From positions 1,302,001 to 1,366,000 of the forward strand of contig NZ_CP014782.1 in NCBI RefSeq assembly GCF_002005305.1: a DNA stretch of 64,000 bases. The letters are read 5' to 3'. The notes under the pieces were generated by a model, which had not been told where the DNA came from, did not search any database, and saw nothing but the letters and a program-made list of their open reading frames with translations. The stretch comes from Shewanella psychrophila (GTDB lineage: Bacteria > Pseudomonadota > Gammaproteobacteria > Enterobacterales > Shewanellaceae). The translations under genes were made by a program, and so were the position numbers. Positions 17,448-25,857 of the stretch are shown here, piece by piece (position 1 is the first letter of the stretch; each line of letters opens with the position of its first letter).

Positions 17448-19355
17448 TCAATCAGCTTGTCTACTTTCATTTTCCATACCGGGTTTTGCCTTAGCTTCAT
17501 GGCTAAGCTCATCTTGAGCAAGTTGATCCGCCGCTTTAGATCCCAGTAATAGAGCACGTTCCTTAGCCAGCAGCTGCGCTTCTATGGGTAGCAAGCTAAT
17601 CAACTCTATGCCACTCGCTAACTTATCGGCAGGACCTGTGTAGATATTCACTTTACCTGCCTGAATGTACACCAATGGCATGGCGCTTTCTCCATATCTG
17701 GCGATAAAATCATCGAAACTGAAGCTGTCGGTAATATTAGTGCTTTTTATCAGGGCGCCTTTCGATATTAAACTGGCAAGTTTGGCATAGGTAACTGACT
17801 CACCAAATAAACATAAACGCGCTAAATATGATTCAGACAGCTGATGCCTGGCACTCGTCCCTTCAATATTGTTGAGTCCATAGACCTTATTGGTGCCAAG
17901 CAAATCTTGATAATGAAAGCTCACCAATGGATTGAGCTGACGGTAGGGAGAGATCACCAATAAGCGCCCTATTCCCGTCATATCGAGAAAGTTACTGGCA
18001 TGTTCGGAAGTTGGATTACCAAAATATACAGGAATATTGTCCATCCTAGCCAGCCGAATATTGTCCCAGTTATTATCAGCTAGTGTCACTGTGATATTTT
18101 TAGACTTAAGCACTTTTGCCAGTTCACGGGAAAAAGCCGAGGCACCAAAAATAAGCAGCCCTTGTGAGGATCCCGAACCCACACCTAAATATCTCGCCCA
18201 CACGCCAGCAGTTAGGCTTTGCACCACAACTGTACCTATGATTATTAGGAAGACTAAAGGTACGATAAGATTAGCTCCCGGGACACCTAAGCTTTCAAGT
18301 TTAATAGCAAAGAGTGACGATACTGCAGCAGCCACTATGCCTCTAGGAGCCATCCAACATAGAAACCACTTATCATTGCGCTTAAGTGATGTCCCGATCC
18401 CACAAGCCCAGACACTCAGCGGTCTAGCGATAAACATCACCACAGCTAATAATACTAACCCTTGCCAACCTAAGTTAAGTAATGCATCAGAATCCAGACG
18501 GGCCGCCAACAAGATAAACAGTGCCGAGATAAGCAGTACAGTTAATGTTTCCTTAAACTCGATAATATCCGAGATATCTATGCCCCGCATATTAGCCAGC
18601 ACAATTCCCATCACAGTCACAGTGAGTAATCCCGACTCCTCCTGTATCAGATTCGAGCCGACAAATACCCCTAGCATGATAGTTAACACCCCGGCATTCT
18701 TAAGATAATGAGGCAATAAATTCTGCTTGATAATGACGCCTACCAAATAACCTGTGATCGCCCCAAAGCCTATTCCTATCCCTAACATGTAACCTAAAGC
18801 ATGTAAGACATGAACCGTTGGATCTGCCGCGACAGCTATGTATTCAAACACCAATACAGCAAGGAGAGCTCCGATAGGATCGATAACGATTCCTTCCCAG
18901 CGTAGAATTCGAGCGAGTTCTGATTTTGGTTTAATACTCCTTAGCATAGGGACTATCACAGTGGGTCCTGTCACGACAACTAAAGCGCCGAAGAGTAATG
19001 CCATCTCCCATTGAAAATCCATCAAGAAATGCGTTGCCGAAGCGATACAAGCCCAAGTGATCAAGGTGCCTAGCGTCACAAGGTTAGTGACCATACGACC
19101 ATGATCTTGGATCTCTTTGAAGTTAAGGGTTAGTGCACCCTCAAACAATATGACTGCCACACCTAATGAAATAATGGGGAATAACAGATCACCAAAAATG
19201 GCATCTGGATTGAGTATATTGAGACCGGGTCCCAGCAAGAGTCCACAGAGTAAGAGAGGCAAAATGGCGGGTAAGCGTAACTTCCATCCAATCCACTGAC
19301 ACAAGAGTGAAAGAACACCTAACAAACCTAACATGGCAGTGATCTGCTCAACCAT
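17448..19355 (-). CDS. Sodium/proton antiporter (CPA1-type) with TrkA-N-like domain
   Basis: 635 residues. About 12 membrane helices occupy residues 1-390, with the conserved VVTGPTVIVPMLRSI and RWEGIVIDPIGALLAV; the acidic ion-binding residue is in IDPIGA. The following soluble part has a Rossmann-type stretch (GLLIFGASAFSRELAKVLKS then VTLADNNWDNI), similar to NAD-binding TrkA-N regulatory domains. The last 40 residues are polar. It exchanges Na+ or K+ for protons across the inner membrane; ion choice cannot be read from sequence. An AAGGAT site supports the ATG. Monocistronic with its own promoter. Confidence 0.9.
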   Translation of the reverse strand: MVEQITAMLGLLGVLSLLCQWIGWKLRLPAILPLLLCGLLLGPGLNILNPDAIFGDLLFPIISLGVAVILFEGALTLNFKEIQDHGRMVTNLVTLGTLITWACIASATHFLMDFQWEMALLFGALVVVTGPTVIVPMLRSIKPKSELARILRWEGIVIDPIGALLAVLVFEYIAVAADPTVHVLHALGYMLGIGIGFGAITGYLVGVIIKQNLLPHYLKNAGVLTIMLGVFVGSNLIQEESGLLTVTVMGIVLANMRGIDISDIIEFKETLTVLLISALFILLAARLDSDALLNLGWQGLVLLAVVMFIARPLSVWACGIGTSLKRNDKWFLCWMAPRGIVAAAVSSLFAIKLESLGVPGANLIVPLVFLIIIGTVVVQSLTAGVWARYLGVGSGSSQGLLIFGASAFSRELAKVLKSKNITVTLADNNWDNIRLARMDNIPVYFGNPTSEHASNFLDMTGIGRLLVISPYRQLNPLVSFHYQDLLGTNKVYGLNNIEGTSARHQLSESYLARLCLFGESVTYAKLASLISKGALIKSTNITDSFSFDDFIARYGESAMPLVYIQAGKVNIYTGPADKLASGIELISLLPIEAQLLAKERALLLGSKAADQLAQDELSHEAKAKPGMENESRQAD

Positions 19356-19374
19356 AATATTTATCCTTAAACAG

Positions 19375-19410
19375 TGTTATCAGTATAGATAACAAGATCT
19401 CTTATGTTGA
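19375..19410 (-). promoter_or_regulatory. Promoter with a dyad over the -10 box, antiporter gene
   Basis: On the minus strand TCAACA (19405-19410) and TATACT (19382-19387) are 17 bp apart. The -10 box is the spacer of an inverted repeat, TGTTATC / GATAACA (19375-19381 and 19388-19394). A regulator bound to this dyad would block the promoter. The regulator is unknown. Confidence 0.5.
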
Positions 19411-19486
19411 CCTAATATAGGCCTATCATGGTTTCTCGAAGTAATTAATTTCAAACCTAACCGGGAATTGTATCGAGATAATTAAG

Positions 19487-19716
19487 TAATACCATTCCAT
19501 CTTAACATTAAGTCATAATTGCCCAATCCCTTCGGCATAGTGACATCACTCTTTTTGTATCACTAATGAGGCTGTTCCAAGCAATCGAACAGGCGTCCAC
19601 TATATCTTCGTAACCTTTGAAACTGAGATTAGCAAGGTGATGTTGTCGTCGTAACCAACTCCATACTTGTTCTATTGGGTTAACTCTGGTGAATACGGAG
19701 GTAACTTGATGATACT
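19487..19716 (-). repeat. Truncated copy of the IS630-like element's 3' end (230 bp)
   Basis: The segment starts TAATACCATTCC and repeats the transposase 3' end that begins again at 19717, giving a head-to-tail repeat with a 230-bp period. It differs by scattered substitutions, an extra GTC and a lost base, so it is an older, separate copy. It still encodes NPIEQVWSWLR and a GYEDIVDACSIAWN stretch in broken frame. It ends at GATACT just where the complete copy begins. Confidence 0.85.
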
Positions 19717-19737
19717 TAATACCATTCCATCTTAACA

Positions 19738-20268
19738 TTAAGTCATTATTGCCCAGTCCCTTCGGCATAGTGACACCACTCTTTTTGTATCACTAATGAA
19801 ACAGTTCCAAGCAATCGAACAGGCATCCACTATATCCTCGTAACCTTTGAAACTGCGATTAGCAAGGTGATGTTGTCGTAACCAACTCCATACTTGTTCT
19901 ATTGGGTTTAGCTCTGGTGAGTACGGAGGTAACTTGATGATACTTAGATTATTAAATTCATCCGCTATATCATCGGTATGCCAACCTGCACCATCCATCA
20001 CAACAACAGCATGTCGACCAGCCTTTGTTCTTTGGGATATCAGTGATAGATGTTGACGCATAATGTCCTTACTTAGGTATGGCGTAATTATCGCTTCAGT
20101 CTCTCCTGTTTGTGGGCAAACAGCACCAAAGAAATGGACATATTCAAATTGCTGCTGACGCACAGCTCTTGGACGCGTCCCTTTTCTCGCCCACAAGCGT
20201 GTCGTACTATTTTGTTGACCAAATCGAGCCTCATCCTGAAACCAAATATCTACCCGTTCAAGCGCCAC
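19738..20268 (-). CDS. IS630-family transposase, C-terminal DDE part
   Basis: 176 residues containing the catalytic triad region: VDIWFQDEARFGQQ (first Asp), VVVMDGAGWHTDD (second Asp) and LPPYSPELNPIEQVWSWLR (Glu of the NPIExxW motif). The frame really opens further upstream, reading FQLETILNIPGSVALER after the A6 run, so the Met used here is not a natural start. It belongs to the same gene as the HTH part, separated by a one-base frame change. Confidence 0.85.
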   Translation of the reverse strand: MALERVDIWFQDEARFGQQNSTTRLWARKGTRPRAVRQQQFEYVHFFGAVCPQTGETEAIITPYLSKDIMRQHLSLISQRTKAGRHAVVVMDGAGWHTDDIADEFNNLSIIKLPPYSPELNPIEQVWSWLRQHHLANRSFKGYEDIVDACSIAWNCFISDTKRVVSLCRRDWAIMT

Positions 20269-20281
20269 ACTACCAGGGATG

Positions 20282-20770
20282 TTAAGGATCGTTTCCAGTT
20301 GGAACTTTTTTAAAAGCCATTTGGGCTTCAGGTGATTGCTTTGGATGCTTAGAACGACTAGTTATCCAGCTAAAACTTAACTGTTCCAGTAGTTTGTAAA
20401 TCGCATTCGGGTGGTAGTCGACATTAAAGCGTAGCTGAATATATTTTAGGATAGCGTCACCTGTCAGTCTGCCTCCAGAGGAACTTATGCTTTGTTCTTC
20501 TATATATGCACTTAGTTGCTGCTTTTGGCTTGAGGTGAGGTAGCTATCACGGCCCTTATTCTTTTTGGCATCTAATCCTTTGGGGCCGCTCGCAAGATAT
20601 TTTGCTACCCAGGCGTTAACACTGCCACGGGCTACTTTTAGTCTCTCGGCGACATCTGTTCGGCTATGCCCCTCTAGGAATAAGGCTACTGCCAGTAATC
20701 GGATCCGTTTACGCGGCTCTTTTTCTGCTCTAGATAAGATTAAAATCTCTTCAGCGGTATAGTTTTTCAA
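20282..20770 (-). CDS. IS630-family transposase, N-terminal part (HTH)
   Basis: 162 residues. The SRTDVAERLKVARGSVNAWV stretch is the helix-turn-helix DNA-binding region, followed by DAKKNKGRDSYLTSSQKQQ and a winged-helix part (LTGDAILKYIQLRFNVDY). The frame leaves the true coding path at an A6 run (MAFKK, then VPTGNDP and stop); deleting one A would lead into the catalytic frame. Inactive as it stands unless the ribosome or polymerase slips at the run. Confidence 0.85.
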   Translation of the reverse strand: MKNYTAEEILILSRAEKEPRKRIRLLAVALFLEGHSRTDVAERLKVARGSVNAWVAKYLASGPKGLDAKKNKGRDSYLTSSQKQQLSAYIEEQSISSSGGRLTGDAILKYIQLRFNVDYHPNAIYKLLEQLSFSWITSRSKHPKQSPEAQMAFKKVPTGNDP

Positions 20771-20883
20771 ACGGAGATACGGGTTATTTGCGATACCTAT
20801 ATTAGATCACAACTCATTACTGATTGGTATAAAAAAAGTCGATCGACTCCACATAAATGAATACCCAAGCATATTTCAGGCAC

Positions 20884-20913
20884 AAAAAAGCCCTCATCTT
20901 TCGATAAGGGCTT
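20884..20913 (-). terminator. Terminator of the tRNA-Asp transcript
   Basis: On the minus strand AAGCCCT pairs with AGGGCTT and is followed by a run of six T. It lies 8 bp beyond the second tRNA. Confidence 0.8.
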
Positions 20914-20920
20914 CGTTATT

Positions 20921-20997
20921 TGGCGGAGCGGACGGGACTCGAACCCGCGACCCCCGGCGTGACAGGCCGGTATTCTAACCAACTGAACTACCGCTCC
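20921..20997 (-). tRNA. tRNA-Asp (GTC), copy 2
   Basis: 77 nt starting GGAGCGGTAGTTCAGTTGGT, anticodon loop CCTGTCACG (GTC), T-arm GGTTCGAGTCC and encoded CCA. Cloverleaf drawn by eye: acceptor GGAGCGG pairs with CCGCTCC. Identical to the copy 68 bp upstream in transcription direction. Confidence 0.97.
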
Positions 20998-21065
20998 TAA
21001 ACTTATTGTCTCTCGGCTTTTAGTTGCTATGTCACTAACAACTAAAATAAATTTAGTAACTTGAT

Positions 21066-21142
21066 TGGCGGAGCGGACGGGACTCGAACCCGCGACCCCC
21101 GGCGTGACAGGCCGGTATTCTAACCAACTGAACTACCGCTCC
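21066..21142 (-). tRNA. tRNA-Asp (GTC), copy 1
   Basis: 77 nt, same sequence as the copy at 20921-20997, with GTC anticodon and encoded CCA. First of the pair in transcription direction; the two are probably cut from one precursor ending at the terminator at 20884-20913. Confidence 0.97.
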
Positions 21143-21273
21143 ACATCAAGTTGCGGTGAATAATACGTAGGCGAGCATGCCGCGTCAATAGTTATTTTAA
21201 ACAGACAAACTGATCAGCTAAAAAAGCAGCAATTAGGTGCAAATTACTGCTTTCTGGATATAAAAACCACTCG

Positions 21274-22605
21274 CTAGCCTTTTCCTTCTTCAGGAGGATC
21301 TTCTGGCATGGTCAGATCAATTTCATCTAATGATGGACCTACGTCTTTTTCTTTCTCTTCATCTAACCTTTTTTGAGTTGCGGCTAACGCTTCTTTCAGA
21401 TTACGTCTCTTACGCCAGATGAGTAATCCAAGTGTCCCTAACACCAATAGTGTTAAATTTACCGTTATGATCCAGAAAACCGCATCATCTTTGGCCTTCT
21501 CCTCGGCAATGGCTGCTTTCTTCGCAGCTCTAGCCGCTAACTCTTCGGCTGTAGGCGGTGGTTTAGGGGGCTCAATCAAATTAAAGAAGCGTTCAGGTAA
21601 GGCTAATACTATCTCTCGTCCACCTAAGGTTGTCGTTACTGCCATCCCTTTGATTCTATAGCTACCAAAATCTGATACTTCAGGAAGCATTATCTCACTC
21701 TGTGAGGATTCCAAATCACTTAATGTAATAGGCAGTTGAAGCCCTGCTGGACCGACTAACTCAAGATCTAAATGTGTCTCAGATAGTTGCACCACGGCTT
21801 CATCAACTTTGACATATAGCTTCCAGCGCCCTGTTAAGGGATCTTCTGGTTCAATAATATCTATTTCAATGGGGATAGGTGACAACATAAACTTAAACAG
21901 GCTTTCTCGGGTAAACACATTATTCCGCACCTTAACTTGAAAGGTGTAGTGACCCCATGGCTGATTTAAATTAATTTTCCCGGTGAAAATGCCGTCATCG
22001 GGTCGTTCGTCTAACCCTTCACCGTAATCTTTATATGAGCCTACTATGAGTGTGCCCGCCGCAAAATTTTCATCTCCAGCGAGATGATCACTGATGAAAC
22101 GCGCCGTCCATTCAACTAAGTAATCTAGCCCTGGCATTCTTAAACGCTGCTCATCTCCTAAGAGTTGAGCTGTGACCTTCAAGCGTTCGCCTTGAAATAA
22201 AGGTTGGGGTAAAGGCTCGACCTTAATACCCAGTTTAGATACCTTTTGAATTTTAGATCCTTCTACGACTCTGCCTATAAGCTGCCAGGGACCCGGCATG
22301 GGGTTTTGTATGGTGACGATATCGCCGCTCAAACCATCGACCCATTGTACCTCTTCGGGATGTCTGCTCGCATACCACTTACTGCCATCGGGTAAGACAA
22401 TGACGACTGGCGAGCTGCCATACTGGCGTTGAATAAACAGGGTAAGACTATCCACCATATGATCTATTCTGAAGCGATTCTTCAATACACTGGCTTCACT
22501 GGAAGGCACAATATCGGCCAAAGCCGATGTGGAAAGCACAGTACTTAGCATCATAACTAAGGCAATTAATTTTTTTGTTTTCGAAACAAGGTGATTAACA
22601 TTCAT
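21274..22605 (-). CDS. TIGR03503-type membrane-anchored periplasmic protein
   Basis: 443 residues from the chosen Met (MNVNHLVSKTKK). A signal peptide ends near STSALA; a large periplasmic region follows with VVIVLPDGSKWYA, PGPWQLIGRVVEGS and repeated beta-sandwich-like stretches (YTFQVKVRNNVFTRESLF). One membrane helix (VFWIITVNLTLLVLGTLGLL) near residue 385 precedes a charged tail ending in LDEIDLTMPEDPPEEG. The pattern fits the TIGR03503 family of Shewanella and Vibrio, whose function is unknown; I assign this from memory of the family. It is a possible sensor or scaffold with cytoplasmic acidic tail. An upstream start adds eight residues. Confidence 0.75.
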   Translation of the reverse strand: MNVNHLVSKTKKLIALVMMLSTVLSTSALADIVPSSEASVLKNRFRIDHMVDSLTLFIQRQYGSSPVVIVLPDGSKWYASRHPEEVQWVDGLSGDIVTIQNPMPGPWQLIGRVVEGSKIQKVSKLGIKVEPLPQPLFQGERLKVTAQLLGDEQRLRMPGLDYLVEWTARFISDHLAGDENFAAGTLIVGSYKDYGEGLDERPDDGIFTGKINLNQPWGHYTFQVKVRNNVFTRESLFKFMLSPIPIEIDIIEPEDPLTGRWKLYVKVDEAVVQLSETHLDLELVGPAGLQLPITLSDLESSQSEIMLPEVSDFGSYRIKGMAVTTTLGGREIVLALPERFFNLIEPPKPPPTAEELAARAAKKAAIAEEKAKDDAVFWIITVNLTLLVLGTLGLLIWRKRRNLKEALAATQKRLDEEKEKDVGPSLDEIDLTMPEDPPEEGKG

Positions 22606-22752
22606 AAAGGTGACGTCTGTCCTCGTCAAAGATAGTAGAAATTGAATATAGAATGTCGGATATTTTCTGATAGTTATGATGCTAGTTATAGGGCGACTAA
22701 TAAGCCAGCACCCTTATTTTCTATTTGATATCGCACTAACCCCTTCTCTATC

Positions 22753-23481
22753 TTATTCACGCCAGGCACAAAGTCCGCCCTTAGCCACAATATCGAGTCG
22801 CGCTTCATGCTTAGCTAGTTCATCGGCCGATGCTGAGATCACTTTAAGTTTTGTACGTTCTTGGCTTAATCGTATGATGCCACCAGCCCCCTCGCCTCCG
22901 GTTTCGCTCGAAAGATTAAACTTGGTTTGTCCGCCAGTCATCAATAGATAGACATCGGCTAAGATCTCCGCATCTAATAATGCGCCGTGGAGTTCTCGAC
23001 GTGAGTTATCGATACCATAACGTTTACATAATGCATCCAGGTTATTTTTTTGACCTGGGTGCAAAAACTTAGCAATGGCTAAGGTATCTAGAATGGCACA
23101 GATATCTGCCGTTTTAGGGCCTTTGGGCTGTAATAAGCCAAACTCATGGTCCATGAAGCTAATATCGAACGACGCGTTATGAGCCACCACTTCGGCACCA
23201 TCAATAAACTCGATAAAACTCTGTGCTATCTCGGAAAATTTTGGCTTGTTCGCGACATATTCATTGCTAATACCATGGACTTCAATGGCTTCTTCGTCGA
23301 TAAGCTGTTGCGGATTAATATATTCATGATAATGACGACCGGTCAAGCGACGATTAATCACTTCGACACAACCAATTTCTATGATTCGATGACCAAGATA
23401 GATAGCACCTGCGCTCTGGTTCATACCCGTGGTTTCTGTATCGAGAATGATCTGCCTTTTTGCACTAGAAACTATGTTCAT
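22753..23481 (-). CDS. dnaQ: DNA polymerase III epsilon subunit (proofreading exonuclease)
   Basis: 242 residues from MNIVSSAKRQ. ExoI is LDTETTGM, ExoII is VAHNASFDISFMD and ExoIII is HGALLDAEILADVY with the His-x4-Asp of the DEDDh class. The C-terminal tail of about 50 residues would contact the alpha subunit. It provides 3'-5' proofreading in replication. Divergent from rnhA with 68 bp between starts, the classic gammaproteobacterial arrangement. A start five codons upstream is possible but less like family members. Confidence 0.96.
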   Translation of the reverse strand: MNIVSSAKRQIILDTETTGMNQSAGAIYLGHRIIEIGCVEVINRRLTGRHYHEYINPQQLIDEEAIEVHGISNEYVANKPKFSEIAQSFIEFIDGAEVVAHNASFDISFMDHEFGLLQPKGPKTADICAILDTLAIAKFLHPGQKNNLDALCKRYGIDNSRRELHGALLDAEILADVYLLMTGGQTKFNLSSETGGEGAGGIIRLSQERTKLKVISASADELAKHEARLDIVAKGGLCAWRE

Positions 23482-23549
23482 AAATTTTGCTAACACTTCT
23501 TAAGTTTTTGGGTATACTCGCCCGATAATCTGTCTATGGTAACAACTTG

Positions 23550-24014
23550 ATGTTAAAACCGCTCTCTATATTTACCGATGGTTCCTGTTTAGGAAACCCA
23601 GGCCCCGGAGGTTATGGGGTGGTGATGAAATATAAATCACAAGTCAAGGAACTCTCTGATGGTTTTCTGTTAACCACCAATAACAGAATGGAGTTACTGG
23701 CGCCAATCATCGCATTGGAAGCCTTAAAAGTGCCCTGTAAAATCGTGCTCACCAGTGACAGTCAATACATGAGGCAAGGCATCACTCAGTGGATCCACGG
23801 TTGGAAAAAAAAGGGCTGGCTCACTTCCGCTAAACAACCGGTCAAGAATGTTGACCTCTGGAAACGTTTAGATGCAGCCACAACATCCCATGAAATTGAA
23901 TGGCGCTGGGTTAAGGGTCATGCCGGTCATGTGGAAAATGAACGTTGCGACACCTTAGCCAGAGTGGCTGCCGAAGCTAAGCCAACTCAAGAAGATATTG
24001 GTTACCCGGTTTAA
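23550..24014 (+). CDS. rnhA: Ribonuclease HI
   Basis: 154 residues. Catalytic carboxylates: Asp in FTDGSCLGNPGPGG, Glu in NNRMELLAP, Asp in LTSDSQYM and Asp in NERCDTLAR; the basic handle helix HGWKKKGWLT is present. It degrades RNA in RNA-DNA hybrids, removing primers and R-loops. The ATG at 23550 is preferred over a TTG one codon upstream. It is convergent with a LysR gene only 13 bp away, with no visible terminator between them. Confidence 0.97.
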   Translation: MLKPLSIFTDGSCLGNPGPGGYGVVMKYKSQVKELSDGFLLTTNNRMELLAPIIALEALKVPCKIVLTSDSQYMRQGITQWIHGWKKKGWLTSAKQPVKNVDLWKRLDAATTSHEIEWRWVKGHAGHVENERCDTLARVAAEAKPTQEDIGYPV

Positions 24015-24027
24015 ACCAGACTTATTG

Positions 24028-24924
24028 CTAAATCGACAAGTTATTAAATTTGGTACAGAAGCCGATAAACGCATCACACAGTGGTGTGAAATTTCGGCTC
24101 TTATGGTGAATCTGATAAAACTGTCTCGTTAGCGCTAGCCCTTCCACTTCGATAACAGCCAACTCCTTACGGCTCAGCTCTTTTTCCAGAGTTAACTCTG
24201 ACAGCACAGCCAGACCGGCCCCCTGTTTGACCGCTTGCTTTATCGCATCGGGCGTACTGAAACTGAATCTTTCAATGGGCTGCATATCCAGAGCATTGGC
24301 AGCACTAATAAAGTAATCTCGGGTACCAGAGCCCTCTTCTCTCATGACCCAAGGTTGACCACGTAACTGCATAGGCTTAACCCGCTTCCCCGCTAGAGGA
24401 TGAGCCGTATGACAGAATATGAGTAAATTATCTTTATGCCAAGCCTCTACTTTAATACGACTGTCGAGACATTGCCCCTCAATAAACCCGACTTCTGTTC
24501 TAAATTCCAACACCGATTTTATAACAGCTTGAGTGTTGTCAATATCGAGATCGACGAAGGCGCTGGTGTGCTGCTGACAGAAGGCCACCGCACTTTTTGC
24601 CATCAAGTAATTACCAATTGTGGAGCTCGCGCTGACATTTAACGTGCCACTGAGTTCAGCCTCCGAGGATGAGAACAGATGTTCAATCTGCTCCATTTTC
24701 TGTAGCGCTTCGGTAGCCAATGGCAGTAAGAGACTGCCTTGGGAGTTTAGCCTTAACCGATTACCGACCCGCTCAAATAATCTGGTATCGAGTTGTTTCT
24801 CTAATTCAGATAGGGCCATAGAGGTCGCTGGGGCCGATAGATTCATCATATCGGCGGCTCTGGCAACTTGGCCACTGCGGGCGACAGCTTCAAATATTGA
24901 TAATTGTTTTAGTGTTATTCGCAT
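24028..24924 (-). CDS. LysR-family transcriptional regulator
   Basis: 298 residues. The N-terminal winged HTH (LKQLSIFEAVARSGQVARAADMMNLSAPATS) is typical of LysR proteins, and the rest is a two-lobed effector domain (GTLNVSASSTIGNYL, VMREEGSGTRDYF). The effector domain resembles YeiE/CysB-like members that bind small anions, but the ligand cannot be named. It follows a SAM methyltransferase on the same strand by 10 bp, so the two may be cotranscribed; no obvious shared pathway. Confidence 0.9.
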   Translation of the reverse strand: MRITLKQLSIFEAVARSGQVARAADMMNLSAPATSMALSELEKQLDTRLFERVGNRLRLNSQGSLLLPLATEALQKMEQIEHLFSSSEAELSGTLNVSASSTIGNYLMAKSAVAFCQQHTSAFVDLDIDNTQAVIKSVLEFRTEVGFIEGQCLDSRIKVEAWHKDNLLIFCHTAHPLAGKRVKPMQLRGQPWVMREEGSGTRDYFISAANALDMQPIERFSFSTPDAIKQAVKQGAGLAVLSELTLEKELSRKELAVIEVEGLALTRQFYQIHHKSRNFTPLCDAFIGFCTKFNNLSI

Positions 24925-24934
24925 TTAAATTCTA

Positions 24935-25675
24935 TTACTTCTGTTTAAAGGTATCGTTTTTTAAAGCGGTTCTTCCTGCCGTAGGAGCCGTAGTCCAATT
25001 AGGCTGACGCACTTTCTTCCTTTCGTGTATTGGTGTCAAAGGCGTCTCTAACTTACGCGCCACAATCAAATAGACACTTCCGGTTCCAGGTAACCAAGCC
25101 TTGAGTGCGTTTTGCCAGATACTCTCTTTGTGCATTTCACTCAGTAAATGGTGGTGAATGATGCGCTCATCGGCAACCACCTGATAGCCCAGTAACCCAA
25201 GCCAATCCTTGACTCTCGATGGGGTAAAAAATCGACCACACCAGGGGAGTTTATTTTGATACTTAGGCAAGGCTTTACCGATAAAAGCCGGACTCAAGGG
25301 ATTAAAGCCCACAATAAACAGGTAGCCACCGGATATGAGAACTCTGTCTGTTTCACGGAGTAACTTATAAGGATCGGCTTCAAACTCGAGCAACATGTTC
25401 ATGACAACCGCATCAATAACCCCGTTCTGTATAGGCAACGCATTAAACTCGGCGCGCAAAGATGCATTATCGCCATCAAATAGAGAAAATTGACGACCGA
25501 TAGGCAGGCCTGGCATGCTCAGTTCTGCGCTTAAGGGACCTAAGCTTAACATATGATATCCAAAAACTTTTGGCCACCATGATTCAAGCTCTTGTTCTAC
25601 AGTCGCCTTAATTTTCTCTCCATTAGGCAATTGCGACCACGTTCGAGGTACCAGTATTTTTGTGTCATTAAACAA
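24935..25675 (-). CDS. SAM-dependent methyltransferase (YafS-like)
   Basis: 246 residues with a class I methyltransferase fold: ELESWWPKVFGYHMLSLGPL, DGDNASLRAEFNALPIQNGVIDAVVMNMLLEFEADP and a GGYLFIVGFNPLSP strand. The glycine-rich first motif is weak, as is usual for YafS. The same neighbour order (methyltransferase divergent to gloB, close to rnhA/dnaQ) occurs around yafS in E. coli. The substrate is unknown. The tail TPTAGRTALKNDTF is basic and likely disordered. Confidence 0.85.
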   Translation of the reverse strand: MFNDTKILVPRTWSQLPNGEKIKATVEQELESWWPKVFGYHMLSLGPLSAELSMPGLPIGRQFSLFDGDNASLRAEFNALPIQNGVIDAVVMNMLLEFEADPYKLLRETDRVLISGGYLFIVGFNPLSPAFIGKALPKYQNKLPWCGRFFTPSRVKDWLGLLGYQVVADERIIHHHLLSEMHKESIWQNALKAWLPGTGSVYLIVARKLETPLTPIHERKKVRQPNWTTAPTAGRTALKNDTFKQK

Positions 25676-25857
25676 GCAGTACTCCCTTTGTTTGTGCAGC
25701 GACTCTGGATAATATACCTAGCTAAACTGCAGTGGTATAATTATAGGGCGATTAACAACATTAAAGCGTTAATCTGTATTGTAAGCAATAAATTTACTTG
25801 GTTAACTGAAGCTAGATCCCCAATATGAAAATTACCACCTGATGAGATGAAACATAT

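Larger units (their letters stand above)
19717..20830 (-). mobile_element. IS630-family insertion sequence with split transposase
   Basis: About 1.1 kb. One end begins TAATACCATTCCATC and the other, read inward, ATACCAATCAGTA, so the terminal repeats share ATACCA and scattered bases. Two minus-strand reading frames together make one IS630-type transposase. No clean TA duplication can be seen at the two ends. It sits directly 3' of the tRNA-Asp pair and beside a truncated relative. Confidence 0.8.

Noticed and set aside
18037..18708. Plus-strand frame of 223 codons
   Set aside because: It lies antisense inside the Na+/H+ antiporter gene, whose membrane helices and motifs are clear.
20797..20982. 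Open frame overlapping the tRNA-Asp gene
   Set aside because: Its first half is the tRNA sequence itself read in frame; no protein family is evident.
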